Shown: piece by piece, positions 15,049 to 23,008 of the stretch
Numbering within the stretch: position 1 is the stretch's first letter
Layout of the letters: each line of letters opens with the position of its first letter
NCBI GenBank assembly: GCA_045601405.1
Contig: JAZRZO010000045.1
Span: 1-23,551, forward strand
DNA length: 23,551 nucleotides
Reading direction: 5' to 3'
Source: RGIG5612 sp045601405
GTDB lineage: Bacteria > Bacillota > Clostridia > Lachnospirales > Lachnospiraceae
Made by a program: the position numbers and the translations under genes
Notes under the pieces: generated by a model
Database searches by the model: none
What the model was told of the DNA's origin: nothing
What the model saw: the letters and a program-made list of their open reading frames with translations, nothing else

Positions 15049-15279
15049 ATGACAGTATCTGAAAAGAAACAGTATGTTTCATACATCAGGCTTAAGGACG
15101 AGCTGGACGGATATATGCAGGACGGAACGCGGCTTCTTCTGAACGGGAAAAAGTCCGATGCGGGGGAAATAGCGTCCGAGTGCGTCTTTAACGAGGGATC
15201 GGATTATATGCGCGACTATATAACCGATGAGAGAGGACAGCTTGTTGAACTGAACTTTAACTGTGTAAAAAGTAAATAG
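15049..15279 (+). CDS. Orphan 76-residue hydrophilic protein
   Basis: A real small gene: a near-perfect AAAGGAGGCGG Shine-Dalgarno site sits just before the ATG, and codon use resembles its neighbours. The protein is charged and soluble, mostly helical at the start (SEKKQYVSYIRLKDELDGYM), then DGTRLLLNGKKSDAGEIASE and a short C-terminal strand ending LVELNFNCVKSK. It has no signal peptide or membrane helix. I do not recognise a family. It precedes the GH18 gene by 112 bases, but that gene has its own promoter, so a shared function is not implied. Confidence 0.7.
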   Translation: MTVSEKKQYVSYIRLKDELDGYMQDGTRLLLNGKKSDAGEIASECVFNEGSDYMRDYITDERGQLVELNFNCVKSK

Positions 15280-15330
15280 GAAAAGACCTCTGACAAGTGA
15301 TCTTTCTGTTAAAGTCAGTCAGCGCTGAAG

Positions 15331-15359
15331 TTGTACTGCACAGGCATTGATGCTATAAT
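15331..15359 (+). promoter_or_regulatory. Promoter of the GH18 gene
   Basis: A perfect TATAAT (15354–15359) is preceded at 17 bases by TTGTAC (15331–15336), a weaker -35 box. The leader would be about 26 bases and includes the GGAGGG ribosome site. Confidence 0.5.
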
Positions 15360-15391
15360 AACCGGGAAAATTTTTCATCCGGAGGGACTCT

Positions 15392-17200
15392 ATGGCATCC
15401 AGAAATCCAGCAAAAAGAAAAAAAGGCGGAAAAAGATCCTCAAAGGGACTTGTCATACTTGCGGTGGTCGTTGTTTTGCTGATTGCGGCTGTGTTCGGAG
15501 CATATAAGATATTCGGACCTACCCACAACATGGAAGACCTGGAAAAATACTTTTTCCTTACGGAAAATTCTGTGACGGGAACAAGTCAGGCCGGCCCGGA
15601 TGAGTATGCCATCGTCATGGAAGATGAAATGCTTGACCAGTATACTACCCGCGGAGAAACAGCGGAAACGCAGGCCAGATATCTCAGCCGCGCATATAAA
15701 AAAGACGGAGCGGTATATCTTGGCCTGGATCTTATATACTACAACATTGACGAGCGTTTTTACTGGAACGAAAATGAAAAAACATTGCTGGTAACGAACG
15801 CGCTGGATAAGGTTAGGGCAGGTCTTGATGAGACGGGATACTATTTCAACGGTGAGAAGATAGCATCCGGGCAGCCGGTAGTGATCGAGGTGGGCAGCAC
15901 GGTTTATGTTGACAGCAGATTTGTTGACAGCTACTCAGATGTGTCGATCAAGGTTCTCGAGAACCCCAGGCGTGTATATATTTCTAAGACAGGCGTGGAC
16001 AAAGAGTTCTGTGAGGCAAAGAGCAAGACTCCGCTCAGGATCCGCGGCGGCATAAAGTCAAACGTGGTCGTGGACATTGAAAAAGGGGAAAAGCTTCAGG
16101 TCATAAGCGATGAGGACGACTGGCTCGAGGTTATAAACGAACAGGGCTTTCTTGGATATATCAGGACAGGCAAGGTTGGAAACAGACATACTGAGATGGT
16201 CGAAAGCGATTATGATGAGCCGGAATATACCTCTATGAATACCGGACAGACTATTAAACTGGGCTGGCACGGGGTATATAACAAGAGTGATAATGATGAG
16301 CTGGACAATATAACCGTATTTGAACAGGGCATGAATGTGATCTCGCCGACATGGTACAGCATCAACTACAGTGACGGAACGGTAGGGATACAGTCTGACG
16401 CGGATTATGTGAGCAAGGCACATTCAAAGGGGTATCTTGTCTGGGCACTGCTGGACATAGACCCGCGTACCGAGGGAGAAAGCTTTTACCAGCTTACGGG
16501 CAGAGTTATGGGATCCTCGGCTGCCAGAGAGAAGATCATCAGTACCGTTATGGCTGATATGGCCGAAAAGGGGATCGACGGAATAAATGTGGATATAGAA
16601 ACGGTTAACTCAGACGGCAACAGGGATTATATCCAGTTTTTAAGAGAGCTGTCCATAGAGTGCAGAAAAGCCAAAAAATATCTTACCGTCGATAACTATA
16701 CGCCATACGCAAACAATGCCAATATCTATCATATCGAGGAGCAGGGCAGAATATGTGATTATGTCGTGATAATGGGCTATGACGACTATGTCGGGACCGG
16801 CGAAGTGGGTCCGAATGCTTCCGTGCCTTTTGTGGAAAAAAGCGCGAAGATCACGGAAAGCATCCTGGATATGAAGAAGGTAATATACGCGTTTCCCTTC
16901 TATACCAGAATATGGTACAGGGAAGGGGAGAACGGCCAGCCCACCAGGGAGGAATACGGGATAAATGATGCGCTGGAAATCGCCGCCAGCCACGGCGACC
17001 TGACCTGGGATGAGGAAACAGGCTATAACAGCATTATCTACCAGAACTATAATACAAATGTATATATCTGGCTCGAGGATGAACATTCCCTTGAGGCTAA
17101 GTTCAAGGCACTGAGCCAGTACGATCTTGCAGGAGTTGCGTTCTGGAAGCTGGGCCAGGAAAGGCCCGCTATGTGGGATGCGATATCAAACTATTACTAA
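15392..17200 (+). CDS. Membrane-anchored GH18 hydrolase with SH3 domain
   Basis: Probably cleaves N-acetylglucosamine-containing polymers such as peptidoglycan outside the cell. The 602 residues begin with a Lys/Arg-rich cytoplasmic tail and one hydrophobic helix (about 19–42), giving a type II membrane anchor. Residues 70–200 look like a copper-amine-oxidase-N-type stalk (FYWNENEKTLLVTNA, YFNGEKI), 205–265 are a bacterial SH3 domain (LRIRGGIKSNVVVDIEKGE) and 285–602 the GH18 barrel. The active-site strand reads D396-GINV-D401-I-E403, keeping the DxxxxDxE pattern with E403 as acid. The arrangement recalls the YaaH/SleL and YdhD spore or wall hydrolases. GGAGGG precedes the ATG. Confidence 0.9.
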   Translation: MASRNPAKRKKGGKRSSKGLVILAVVVVLLIAAVFGAYKIFGPTHNMEDLEKYFFLTENSVTGTSQAGPDEYAIVMEDEMLDQYTTRGETAETQARYLSRAYKKDGAVYLGLDLIYYNIDERFYWNENEKTLLVTNALDKVRAGLDETGYYFNGEKIASGQPVVIEVGSTVYVDSRFVDSYSDVSIKVLENPRRVYISKTGVDKEFCEAKSKTPLRIRGGIKSNVVVDIEKGEKLQVISDEDDWLEVINEQGFLGYIRTGKVGNRHTEMVESDYDEPEYTSMNTGQTIKLGWHGVYNKSDNDELDNITVFEQGMNVISPTWYSINYSDGTVGIQSDADYVSKAHSKGYLVWALLDIDPRTEGESFYQLTGRVMGSSAAREKIISTVMADMAEKGIDGINVDIETVNSDGNRDYIQFLRELSIECRKAKKYLTVDNYTPYANNANIYHIEEQGRICDYVVIMGYDDYVGTGEVGPNASVPFVEKSAKITESILDMKKVIYAFPFYTRIWYREGENGQPTREEYGINDALEIAASHGDLTWDEETGYNSIIYQNYNTNVYIWLEDEHSLEAKFKALSQYDLAGVAFWKLGQERPAMWDAISNYY

Positions 17201-17208
17201 AAGACAGG

Positions 17209-17229
17209 GCCGCTCGGAAGAGCGGCTCT
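17209..17229 (+). terminator. GC-rich hairpin between the GH18 gene and tadA
   Basis: GCCGCTC and GAGCGGC form a perfect 7-bp stem around GGAA. Only TCTT follows, so it may be a partial terminator or attenuator that lets some transcription into tadA, for which no separate promoter is evident. Confidence 0.6.
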
Positions 17230-17245
17230 TAAAACGGGTAAATAT

Positions 17246-17770
17246 ATGTCTGACAAAGCGGAAAAATATATGAGAGAAGCCATTAAAGAGGCAAAGAAAG
17301 CAGCTGAAAAAAACGAAGTCCCCATCGGCTGCGTTATCGTATATGAGGACAGGATAATAGGGAGAGGATATAACCGGCGTATGAGCGACAAGACCGCGCT
17401 GGCCCACGCCGAGCTTACGGCAATAAAAAAAGCGTGCAGAAAAACAGGAGACTGGCGGCTGGATAACGCTGAGATATATATCACCCTTGAGCCATGCCAG
17501 ATGTGCGCGGGGGCAATAGTGCAGTCAAGGATAAAAAAAGTATTTATAGGAGCCATGAACCCGAAGGCCGGCTGTGCCGGAAGCATAATGGACCTTTTGC
17601 ATGTGAAGGAATTCAATCATCAGTGTGAGGTGAGTACGGGGCTGATGGAGGAAGAGTGCGCTGCGCTGCTCAGGAACTTCTTTTCCGGATTGAGAAAGAA
17701 AAAGTCCGCTCCTTTGGAGGAGGGCACAGACAGCCAGGCTTGCCAACGTCACACAGAAGGTCCTGCTTAG
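17246..17770 (+). CDS. tadA: tRNA-specific adenosine deaminase
   Basis: Converts A34 to inosine in the tRNA-Arg anticodon. The zinc site is complete: H54-A-E56 (E56 the proton shuttle) and P83-C84-QM-C87. The helix YMREAIKEAKKAAEKNEVPIG and the segment FGA-like IGAMNPKAGCAGS are typical. Homologues usually end soon after the LLRNFF helix, around residue 150–160. This one has 174 residues, and the last 24 or so (from about SAPLEEG on) are encoded on the strand opposite to the SRP RNA, so that tail reflects RNA sequence rather than selection for protein. The ribosome site is weak. Confidence 0.95.
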   Translation: MSDKAEKYMREAIKEAKKAAEKNEVPIGCVIVYEDRIIGRGYNRRMSDKTALAHAELTAIKKACRKTGDWRLDNAEIYITLEPCQMCAGAIVQSRIKKVFIGAMNPKAGCAGSIMDLLHVKEFNHQCEVSTGLMEEECAALLRNFFSGLRKKKSAPLEEGTDSQACQRHTEGPA

Positions 17771-17858
17771 TGCTGCTTCGTTCCCGACCTGACACGGTTC
17801 ACAGGTTTCTGTTGCATTGGACCCGGTTGCGGGTGCCGCTCCGCCAAAAGAGCGGACA
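17700..17858 (-). ncRNA. ffs: Signal recognition particle RNA
   Basis: On the minus strand the hallmark of SRP domain IV is present: GTCAGGTC, a GGAA tetraloop, then GAAGCAGCACTAAGC (about 17760–17795), preceded by GTGAACC as in Gram-positive SRP RNAs. This helix binds Ffh for membrane targeting. The ends GTCCGCTCTTTTGG (17857–17844) and CCAAAGGAGCGGAC (17717–17704) pair over 14 bases with one G·U, and a T-rich stretch follows. That gives an RNA of roughly 155 nt, longer than the common 100-nt form and shorter than the 270-nt Bacillus form. Its 3' half overlaps the end of tadA in antisense. Confidence 0.92.
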
Positions 17859-17864
17859 GAAAAG

Positions 17865-17893
17865 ATTATAGCCACGCCGGACGCCCGCGTCAA
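17865..17893 (-). promoter_or_regulatory. Strong SRP RNA promoter
   Basis: On the minus strand TTGACG (17893–17888), exactly 17 bases, and a perfect TATAAT (17870–17865). The predicted start at about 17858 agrees with the first base of the RNA's terminal helix, so promoter and fold support each other. Confidence 0.85.
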
Positions 17894-17926
17894 GGGGGTG
17901 TGCCGGTGAATGAGGGGAACCGTAAA

Positions 17927-18760
17927 ATGAATGGTAAAAACAAAAAGATATCGCCGGCGGCGATACTGATATTTGCTGTGATCATTGCGATAACAGCAAT
18001 AGTTTTTTTACTGATCGCCGGCGGTCCCGCATATAAAAGCAAGGCCGGAAACCGGGACGAGATATCTAAAAACGTAAAAGAGCTGAAAAAACTCGAGAAA
18101 AGAGACCCCCAGGCATACAGAAAGCAGGAGAAAAGCGTCGCAGCAAAGACACAGATCACCGATCTTGAGGCGGAAAAAGACAAGGTAATGGCTGTGACTG
18201 TGGATAATTATGATCCCGATGCCTTGAGAAGATGGTTTGAGGGAACGGTTATCCTGGGAGATTCCCTGACAATGGCGGCTCAGGAATACGGATTTTTAGG
18301 GAATGACGTGATCTGCGCTGCGATAGGCGCAAGTCTGGAGGGGAGCGACGGGCTGATCGAGGAAGCCGTAGCCCGTTATCCGCGCGTCGTCTTTCTTTGC
18401 TTCGGAATGAATGATATAGAAAACTACGGCGCAGACTATCAGAGCTACATTGATCAATGCAGGGAAAAAACAGATTATCTTAAGAGCGTGCTGCCGGGAG
18501 TGCAGATATATCTGCATTCAGTTCTTCCGGTAGATCCGGCTTCCCTCGATGTAAATTCCTGGGGAGTATATCAGCAGCAATACAACGAGGCTATAAGACA
18601 GCTGTGTGATGAGCTGCAGGATGTGACATATATAGACGCCTCATTTATCCTCGAAAGGGATCCTTCATTATACGAGCCGGACGGTATTCATCCGGTGGGC
18701 GCATTTTACCCGAAGTGGCTGACCTATTTCGCGGATATTGCGGGTCTGTCAGATAATTAA
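17927..18760 (+). CDS. Membrane-anchored SGNH/GDSL hydrolase
   Basis: SGNH esterases remove or transfer acyl groups, often O-acetyl on surface glycans. The protein of 277 residues has a short cytoplasmic start, one membrane helix (about 9–31), a charged coiled linker, and an SGNH domain with G111-D112-S113 (nucleophile), GMND with N162, and D252-GI-H255 as the Asp-His pair. Longer starts at GTG 17900 or 17906 exist; the ATG at 17927 with GAGGGG nine bases upstream is chosen. It opens a four-gene run with gaps of 19, 6 and 8 bases, so it is probably co-transcribed with the DUF4358, MBOAT and DHHW genes. Confidence 0.88.
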   Translation: MNGKNKKISPAAILIFAVIIAITAIVFLLIAGGPAYKSKAGNRDEISKNVKELKKLEKRDPQAYRKQEKSVAAKTQITDLEAEKDKVMAVTVDNYDPDALRRWFEGTVILGDSLTMAAQEYGFLGNDVICAAIGASLEGSDGLIEEAVARYPRVVFLCFGMNDIENYGADYQSYIDQCREKTDYLKSVLPGVQIYLHSVLPVDPASLDVNSWGVYQQQYNEAIRQLCDELQDVTYIDASFILERDPSLYEPDGIHPVGAFYPKWLTYFADIAGLSDN

Positions 18761-18779
18761 AGGAAAAGGAAGTTTTATC

Positions 18780-19265
18780 ATGAGACGGAGCTCCGGAAGA
18801 TTTTTGGTGATAGAGATAGTGATAGCGGCGGCGCTTGTTGCCTTTATGATCTTTATGCTCGTCTCCGGGGGCTCTGCGGATGTTCCGATGACCAAAATAG
18901 AGGCCGGGATGGAAGAAGAGTCATCGGTTGCGGAGCTCCGGAAAAAAACACTTGCAGATGCCGCCGGTAATCTGGGGTTTGAGGTCGCGGCGGTGGATGA
19001 GGGTATCTACTACCGGATGGATGACATCATGGACGTGAGGGAACTGTTTATAGCGCGGATAGAAGATGACGACGAAAGAGAGGCGGTCTTAGCTGCCGTC
19101 ACCAAATATATGGAAGAAAAGAGGGATTCATTTGAGGGGTACGGAACAGACCAGTTCGGCCTTTTAAGCAATGGGATCATCACCGAAAAAGGCCCATATC
19201 TGTTTTTCGGAGTTTCGGAAGATGTCCTTGCATGGGAGTCAAAGTTCCTGTCCCTGCTCAGATGA
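18780..19265 (+). CDS. DUF4358 membrane-anchored protein
   Basis: DUF4358 proteins in Clostridia are extracytoplasmic proteins of unknown biochemistry that often stand beside MBOAT and DHHW genes. Here 161 residues include one N-terminal membrane helix (about 9–31, LVIEIVIAAALVAFMIFMLV) and an outside domain with the typical YRMDDIMDVRELFIARIEDDDE segment followed by a helix and the C-terminal GPYLFFGVSEDVLAWESKF. The ATG at 18780 with AAGGAAG upstream is chosen over the in-frame ATG at 18738, which lies within the SGNH gene. It ends six bases before the MBOAT start, which implies tight co-expression. Confidence 0.85.
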   Translation: MRRSSGRFLVIEIVIAAALVAFMIFMLVSGGSADVPMTKIEAGMEEESSVAELRKKTLADAAGNLGFEVAAVDEGIYYRMDDIMDVRELFIARIEDDDEREAVLAAVTKYMEEKRDSFEGYGTDQFGLLSNGIITEKGPYLFFGVSEDVLAWESKFLSLLR

Positions 19266-19271
19266 TATAGC

Positions 19272-20657
19272 ATGGTATTCAGCAGCTTAAACTTTTTATT
19301 CATATTTCTGCCTGTGACGCTTATTCTGTACTATATAGTACCGTTTAAGCTGAAAAACCTTGTCCTCCTTATCGCCAGCATCATTTTCTATGCATGGGGC
19401 GAGCCCGTATACGTTATCCTGATGCTTCTTAACATCTGCTTCAACTATGTGGCCGGGCGAAACCTGGAAATGCTCAATGACAGCCGGGAAAGGAAGCTGC
19501 AGCTGATTGTTGCCGTTGCGGTAAATCTGCTGCTGCTGGGCTTCTTTAAATATGCCGGCCTGCTCGTGGGAACCATAAACAGTATATTCGGGGCGCAGAT
19601 AAAGTGGGACGGACTTCCGCTGCCCGTGGGGATATCCTTCTACACATTCCAGGCACTCTCTTATGTGATAGACGTGTATCGCCGCAAGGTGGGAGTGCAG
19701 CGGAATATCATAGATTTCGGCGCATATATCACTATGTTCCCGCAGCTTATAGCAGGGCCTATTGTCAGGTATGAACAGGTAGAAAGGCAGCTTAAGCAGA
19801 GAAAGATATCTCTGTTAAAGGCCGGAGCGGGGATGGAACGTTTTCTGTACGGGCTGGGAAAGAAGGTCCTGCTGGCCAATAATCTGGGTCTTTTATTCAC
19901 TGTGATACAGACTTCCGCGGAAAGATCGGTCCTTACAGCCTGGCTCGGGGTTCTGGCCTATACCATGCAGATATACTTTGATTTTTCAGGCTATTCGGAT
20001 ATGGCGATAGGAATGGGAAAGATGCTGGGCTTTGAATTTACGGAAAACTTTGACTACCCGTACCTTTCCGCGAGCGTTACGGAGTTCTGGAGAAAATGGC
20101 ATATCTCGCTGGGAACATGGTTCCGGGAATATGTTTATATCCCGCTCGGAGGAAACCGTGTTCTTGTGGGAAGACATATCATCAATCTTCTGATAATATG
20201 GGCGCTCACAGGCCTTTGGCACGGAGCAAGCTGGAACTTTGTTATCTGGGGTCTGTACTACGGAGTCATACTTATTCTGGAGAAATATATACTTATACCG
20301 GTATTTAAAAGAGCGCCCGCGTTCATTAAGCATATTTACACCATGCTGCTTGTAATGATCGGATGGGCGATATTTTCGAACACAGACTTTTCCGCAATGG
20401 GACAGTTTATGAGGAATCTCTTCGGCGGGGAAGTGACAGGCTTTGCGGACGGAGCCTTTTTGTATTACCTCAGGAATAATCTTATCCTGCTGGTGCTTTC
20501 CATATTCTTCTGTTCGCCGGTATTCAGGAGATTTATGGCAGGCGTAAGTAAAAGGAAACCCGCGGTAAATATAATATTCTGCTGTGTGGTATTTATCCTG
20601 AGCGTGGCGTTCCTGGTGTCAGGCTCCTTTAACCCGTTCCTGTACTTCAGGTTCTGA
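19272..20657 (+). CDS. MBOAT-family O-acyltransferase (AlgI/DltB-like)
   Basis: Integral membrane acyltransferase that passes acyl groups across the membrane to a surface polymer. The 461 residues form about ten hydrophobic helices. The MBOAT core is clear: EFWRKWHISLGTWFREYVYI with H277, PLGGNR, and LTGLWHGASWNF with the presumed catalytic H317. It resembles AlgI-type proteins that use acetyl donors more than DltB, and no dltA/dltC genes are adjacent, which argues against D-alanylation. The start at 19272 has no good ribosome site; translation may depend on the DUF4358 gene ending six bases before. Confidence 0.93.
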   Translation: MVFSSLNFLFIFLPVTLILYYIVPFKLKNLVLLIASIIFYAWGEPVYVILMLLNICFNYVAGRNLEMLNDSRERKLQLIVAVAVNLLLLGFFKYAGLLVGTINSIFGAQIKWDGLPLPVGISFYTFQALSYVIDVYRRKVGVQRNIIDFGAYITMFPQLIAGPIVRYEQVERQLKQRKISLLKAGAGMERFLYGLGKKVLLANNLGLLFTVIQTSAERSVLTAWLGVLAYTMQIYFDFSGYSDMAIGMGKMLGFEFTENFDYPYLSASVTEFWRKWHISLGTWFREYVYIPLGGNRVLVGRHIINLLIIWALTGLWHGASWNFVIWGLYYGVILILEKYILIPVFKRAPAFIKHIYTMLLVMIGWAIFSNTDFSAMGQFMRNLFGGEVTGFADGAFLYYLRNNLILLVLSIFFCSPVFRRFMAGVSKRKPAVNIIFCCVVFILSVAFLVSGSFNPFLYFRF

Positions 20658-20665
20658 AAAAAGAA

Positions 20666-21793
20666 ATGAAAAAAAAGTTAAACAAAAAACAAAGTTCATA
20701 TTTTAAAGCTCTTTTTATCGTCATTGCGGTGGTGATACTGTCGCTGGATGTGATATTTATCCTCCAGCCGGATAAAAAAGTATCGGAAACGGAAAACAGG
20801 AGCCTTGAGCAGTTCCCCAGGCTGAATTTCACGACTCTGACCAACGGCAGGTTTGAAACCCGCTTTGACCGCTATGTTGCGGACCAGTTCCCGGCCCGCA
20901 ACACCTGGGTGGGGTTGAAATCCACCACGGATATCCTCAGCGGGAAAACGGAAAATAACAATATCTTTCTGGCAAAGAACGGCTACCTGATACAGAATAT
21001 GACTATCCCGGATGATGAGTCATATCAGGAAAAACTCGAAAACATAAGAACACTCAAAAACAGACATCCGGAGATTTATTTTAACGCGCTGATAGCGCCT
21101 ACTGCGCTCAGCGTACTTAGCGAATATCTGCCCGCGAATGCGGTGCATGCGGACGAGGATGCCTTTTTCGAAAAGGTGAAGGCTGACATCACCGGAATGG
21201 GTGTAGCCTTTACAGATGTAAGGAGCGTGCTGCGTGAGGCGGCGGAGGAGGAACAGGTATACTACAGGACAGATCATCACTGGACCACTCCGGGCGCATA
21301 TGCTGCATATAAGGAAATGGCGAAAGAGCTGGAGCTTCCCGGAAAGGATGCTGGCTATAAGCCGCTGCTGGTTTCGGACAGCTTTAAGGGAACGCTGAGC
21401 GCGTCCTCGGCATTCAGGACATCCGAAACAGATCCGGTATATGTGTATCTTCCCGAAGAGGAAATACCGTACTCCGTTTTCTATGTGTCGGAGGGAAAGA
21501 TGACAGCGTCCTTTTATGACGCGGAATGCCTTGAGGCGCGGGATCACTACGCGATGTTCTTTAACGGAAATCATCCGGAGATAAAAATAGAGACTGCGGC
21601 CGTCGACAGGGGGAATCTTCTTATTATAAAGGATTCTTATGCCAACTGTTTTGTCCCGTTTCTTGCGCCGGACTTTCAGAAGATAATAATGGTGGATCCG
21701 AGGTACTTTACCGGGGATATCGACTCGCTGATCTCATCAGAACAGATAGATACGGTGTTCTATATTTATAATATTTCAACCTTTGCGGAATAA
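20666..21793 (+). CDS. DHHW family protein (AlgJ/AlgX-like)
   Basis: DHHW proteins are extracytoplasmic SGNH-fold enzymes that work with an MBOAT partner, by analogy with AlgJ/AlgX in alginate acetylation. The 375 residues begin with a Lys-rich tail and a membrane helix (about 13–33). The motif ENRSLEQFPRL follows, then the name-giving D203-HHW-206 in YYRTDHHWTTPGAYAAY and the nucleophile segment IIKDSYANCF with S324. The typical length and intact motifs suggest activity. It starts eight bases after the MBOAT stop and ends the cassette; a change in composition begins right after it. Confidence 0.9.
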   Translation: MKKKLNKKQSSYFKALFIVIAVVILSLDVIFILQPDKKVSETENRSLEQFPRLNFTTLTNGRFETRFDRYVADQFPARNTWVGLKSTTDILSGKTENNNIFLAKNGYLIQNMTIPDDESYQEKLENIRTLKNRHPEIYFNALIAPTALSVLSEYLPANAVHADEDAFFEKVKADITGMGVAFTDVRSVLREAAEEEQVYYRTDHHWTTPGAYAAYKEMAKELELPGKDAGYKPLLVSDSFKGTLSASSAFRTSETDPVYVYLPEEEIPYSVFYVSEGKMTASFYDAECLEARDHYAMFFNGNHPEIKIETAAVDRGNLLIIKDSYANCFVPFLAPDFQKIIMVDPRYFTGDIDSLISSEQIDTVFYIYNISTFAE

Positions 21794-21826
21794 CAACTCA
21801 GAGTATAATTTTCGTAGGCAAGTAAA

Positions 21827-21848
21827 GAAAGAGGCCAAAGCCCCTTTC
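21827..21848 (+). terminator. Possible terminator of the acylation cassette
   Basis: GAAAGAGGC and GCCCCTTTC pair with one mismatch around a CAAA loop, 34 bases after the DHHW stop. No T tract follows, so efficiency is doubtful. Confidence 0.35.
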
Positions 21849-22042
21849 ACATCATACAGAAACCCTTTAATATAAGTTGCGAAAAAAACAAAAAAGGAAC
21901 TGTATGATGAAAACAAAAGGCTGAAAGCAGTAAACATGAGCCACTGTTGTGGCACAGTAAGGGAACGCAAACAATTTTCAGCCAGAAGTTTTGCCAACTA
22001 ACAATTTACAGAATCCAACAGAAAAATGTTACAAACTGTCTG
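21849..22042. other. AT-rich noncoding block with nested inverted repeats
   Basis: I see no established gene. CATCATACAG (21850–21859) is exactly complementary to CTGTATGATG (21900–21909). GGCTGAAA (21919–21926) and TTTCAGCC (21976–21983) enclose a GCCAC-TGTT-GTGGC hairpin (21940–21953). Two mini-frames are present: six codons from ATG 21904 after AAGGAAC, and 21 codons from ATG 21936 (start MSHCCGTVRERK). These may be debris of a mobile element or a structured leader; neither is proven. Confidence 0.35.
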
Positions 22043-22070
22043 TTGAAACACCTTGAATTTTCAGTATAAT
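22043..22070 (+). promoter_or_regulatory. Promoter of the repeat-tract glycosyltransferase
   Basis: TTGAAA (22043–22048), a 16-base spacer and a perfect TATAAT (22065–22070). Transcription would start near 22077, 43 bases before the ATG at 22120. CAACAG (22016–22021) and CTGTTG (22040–22045) form a small inverted repeat that touches the -35 box. Confidence 0.65.
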
Positions 22071-22119
22071 AATTGTGAAGAATTTTATACATTTTGAAGG
22101 TTAGGGGTTGACAGGGTGA

Positions 22120-22211
<92 letters not shown>

Positions 22212-22215
<4 letters not shown>

Positions 22216-23006
22216 CTGTCCTAACTAATAGCAAATATATTCGCGGCGTAAAAGCTTTAAAACGGTCTTTAAGATGTGTTAAAAGTAAACATGATTTGGT
22301 AATCCTTGTACCGCAAAGTCAAGCGAAATCTTTGCGACAAATTTTGGAAATAAACAGGGTTTTAGATAAACATTGTGTTTTATGCGTTAAGGAGGATATT
22401 AAGGTTGAATATCCTGAAGAATTAACATTCAAGGAACATTATTGGTCAAATACATTTTTCAAGCTTTGTGTAGCAAATTGTACAGAGTTTGAAAAAATCA
22501 TCCTTTTAGATAGTGATATGCTTATTACACATAATATTGACCACTTGTTCGACAAACCTCATTATTCAGCAGCGGTGGCTGGGCGTTGTGCTGTTCCAGA
22601 GTGGGCTAAGCTAAATTCTGGACTTATGATCATTAAACCCAGCAAGGAATTATTTAACAAGTTGCTGGACAGCATAAGACCTGCTATGTATCGTCGATTT
22701 AACGAAGGATATAATATTGGTGACCAAGATGTGTTTCAAGAAGCATACAAAGATTGGGAGGAACACAAAGAACTGCTATTGCCAGAAATATATAATTGCT
22801 TTTTTAACAATGTTCGAGTGCTTGCAAATGTAGAAAAAATAAAACTAAATAGCATTGCAGTTATTCACTTTATAGGTTCAAATAAACCGTGGAGCAATGG
22901 ATGTTTCACGAAACATAATATCAGACAGTTCCTGTCTTTATTAAAGCATCGAAAATTCTATGAATGTAAAATCTATTTTGAGTATTTATTGTTTGCAGCA
23001 TTATAG
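22212..23006 (+). CDS. GT8-family glycosyltransferase, probably phase-variable (OFF as sequenced)
   Basis: The enzyme transfers a sugar, probably hexose from a UDP donor, to a surface glycan or lipid. Counting from the TTG at 22212, the domain shows the first GT8 strand (TVLTNSKYIRGVKALKRSL), the metal-binding D100-S-D102 motif in ILLDSDML, LNSGLMI (about 135–141), GDQDVFQ (170–176) and the C-terminal metal/donor motif H219-FIGSNKPW. TTG is only the first possible start in this frame and has no ribosome site; the real start is probably ATG 22120 when the repeat number is 14 or 17, giving about 292 or 296 residues. The gene is much more AT-rich than the cassette before it and was likely acquired. 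Its stop lies two bases from the end of a convergent phage gene. Confidence 0.88.
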
Positions 23007-23008
23007 GG

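Noticed and set aside
17525..17893. Minus-strand protein-coding frame of 122 codons over tadA and its downstream region
   Set aside because: It lies over tadA and the SRP RNA, lacks a ribosome site and has no recognisable protein motif.
18738..18779. Upstream start for the DUF4358 protein
   Set aside because: It would overlap the SGNH gene and has no ribosome site; ATG 18780 follows AAGGAAG directly and puts the membrane helix at the N-terminus.
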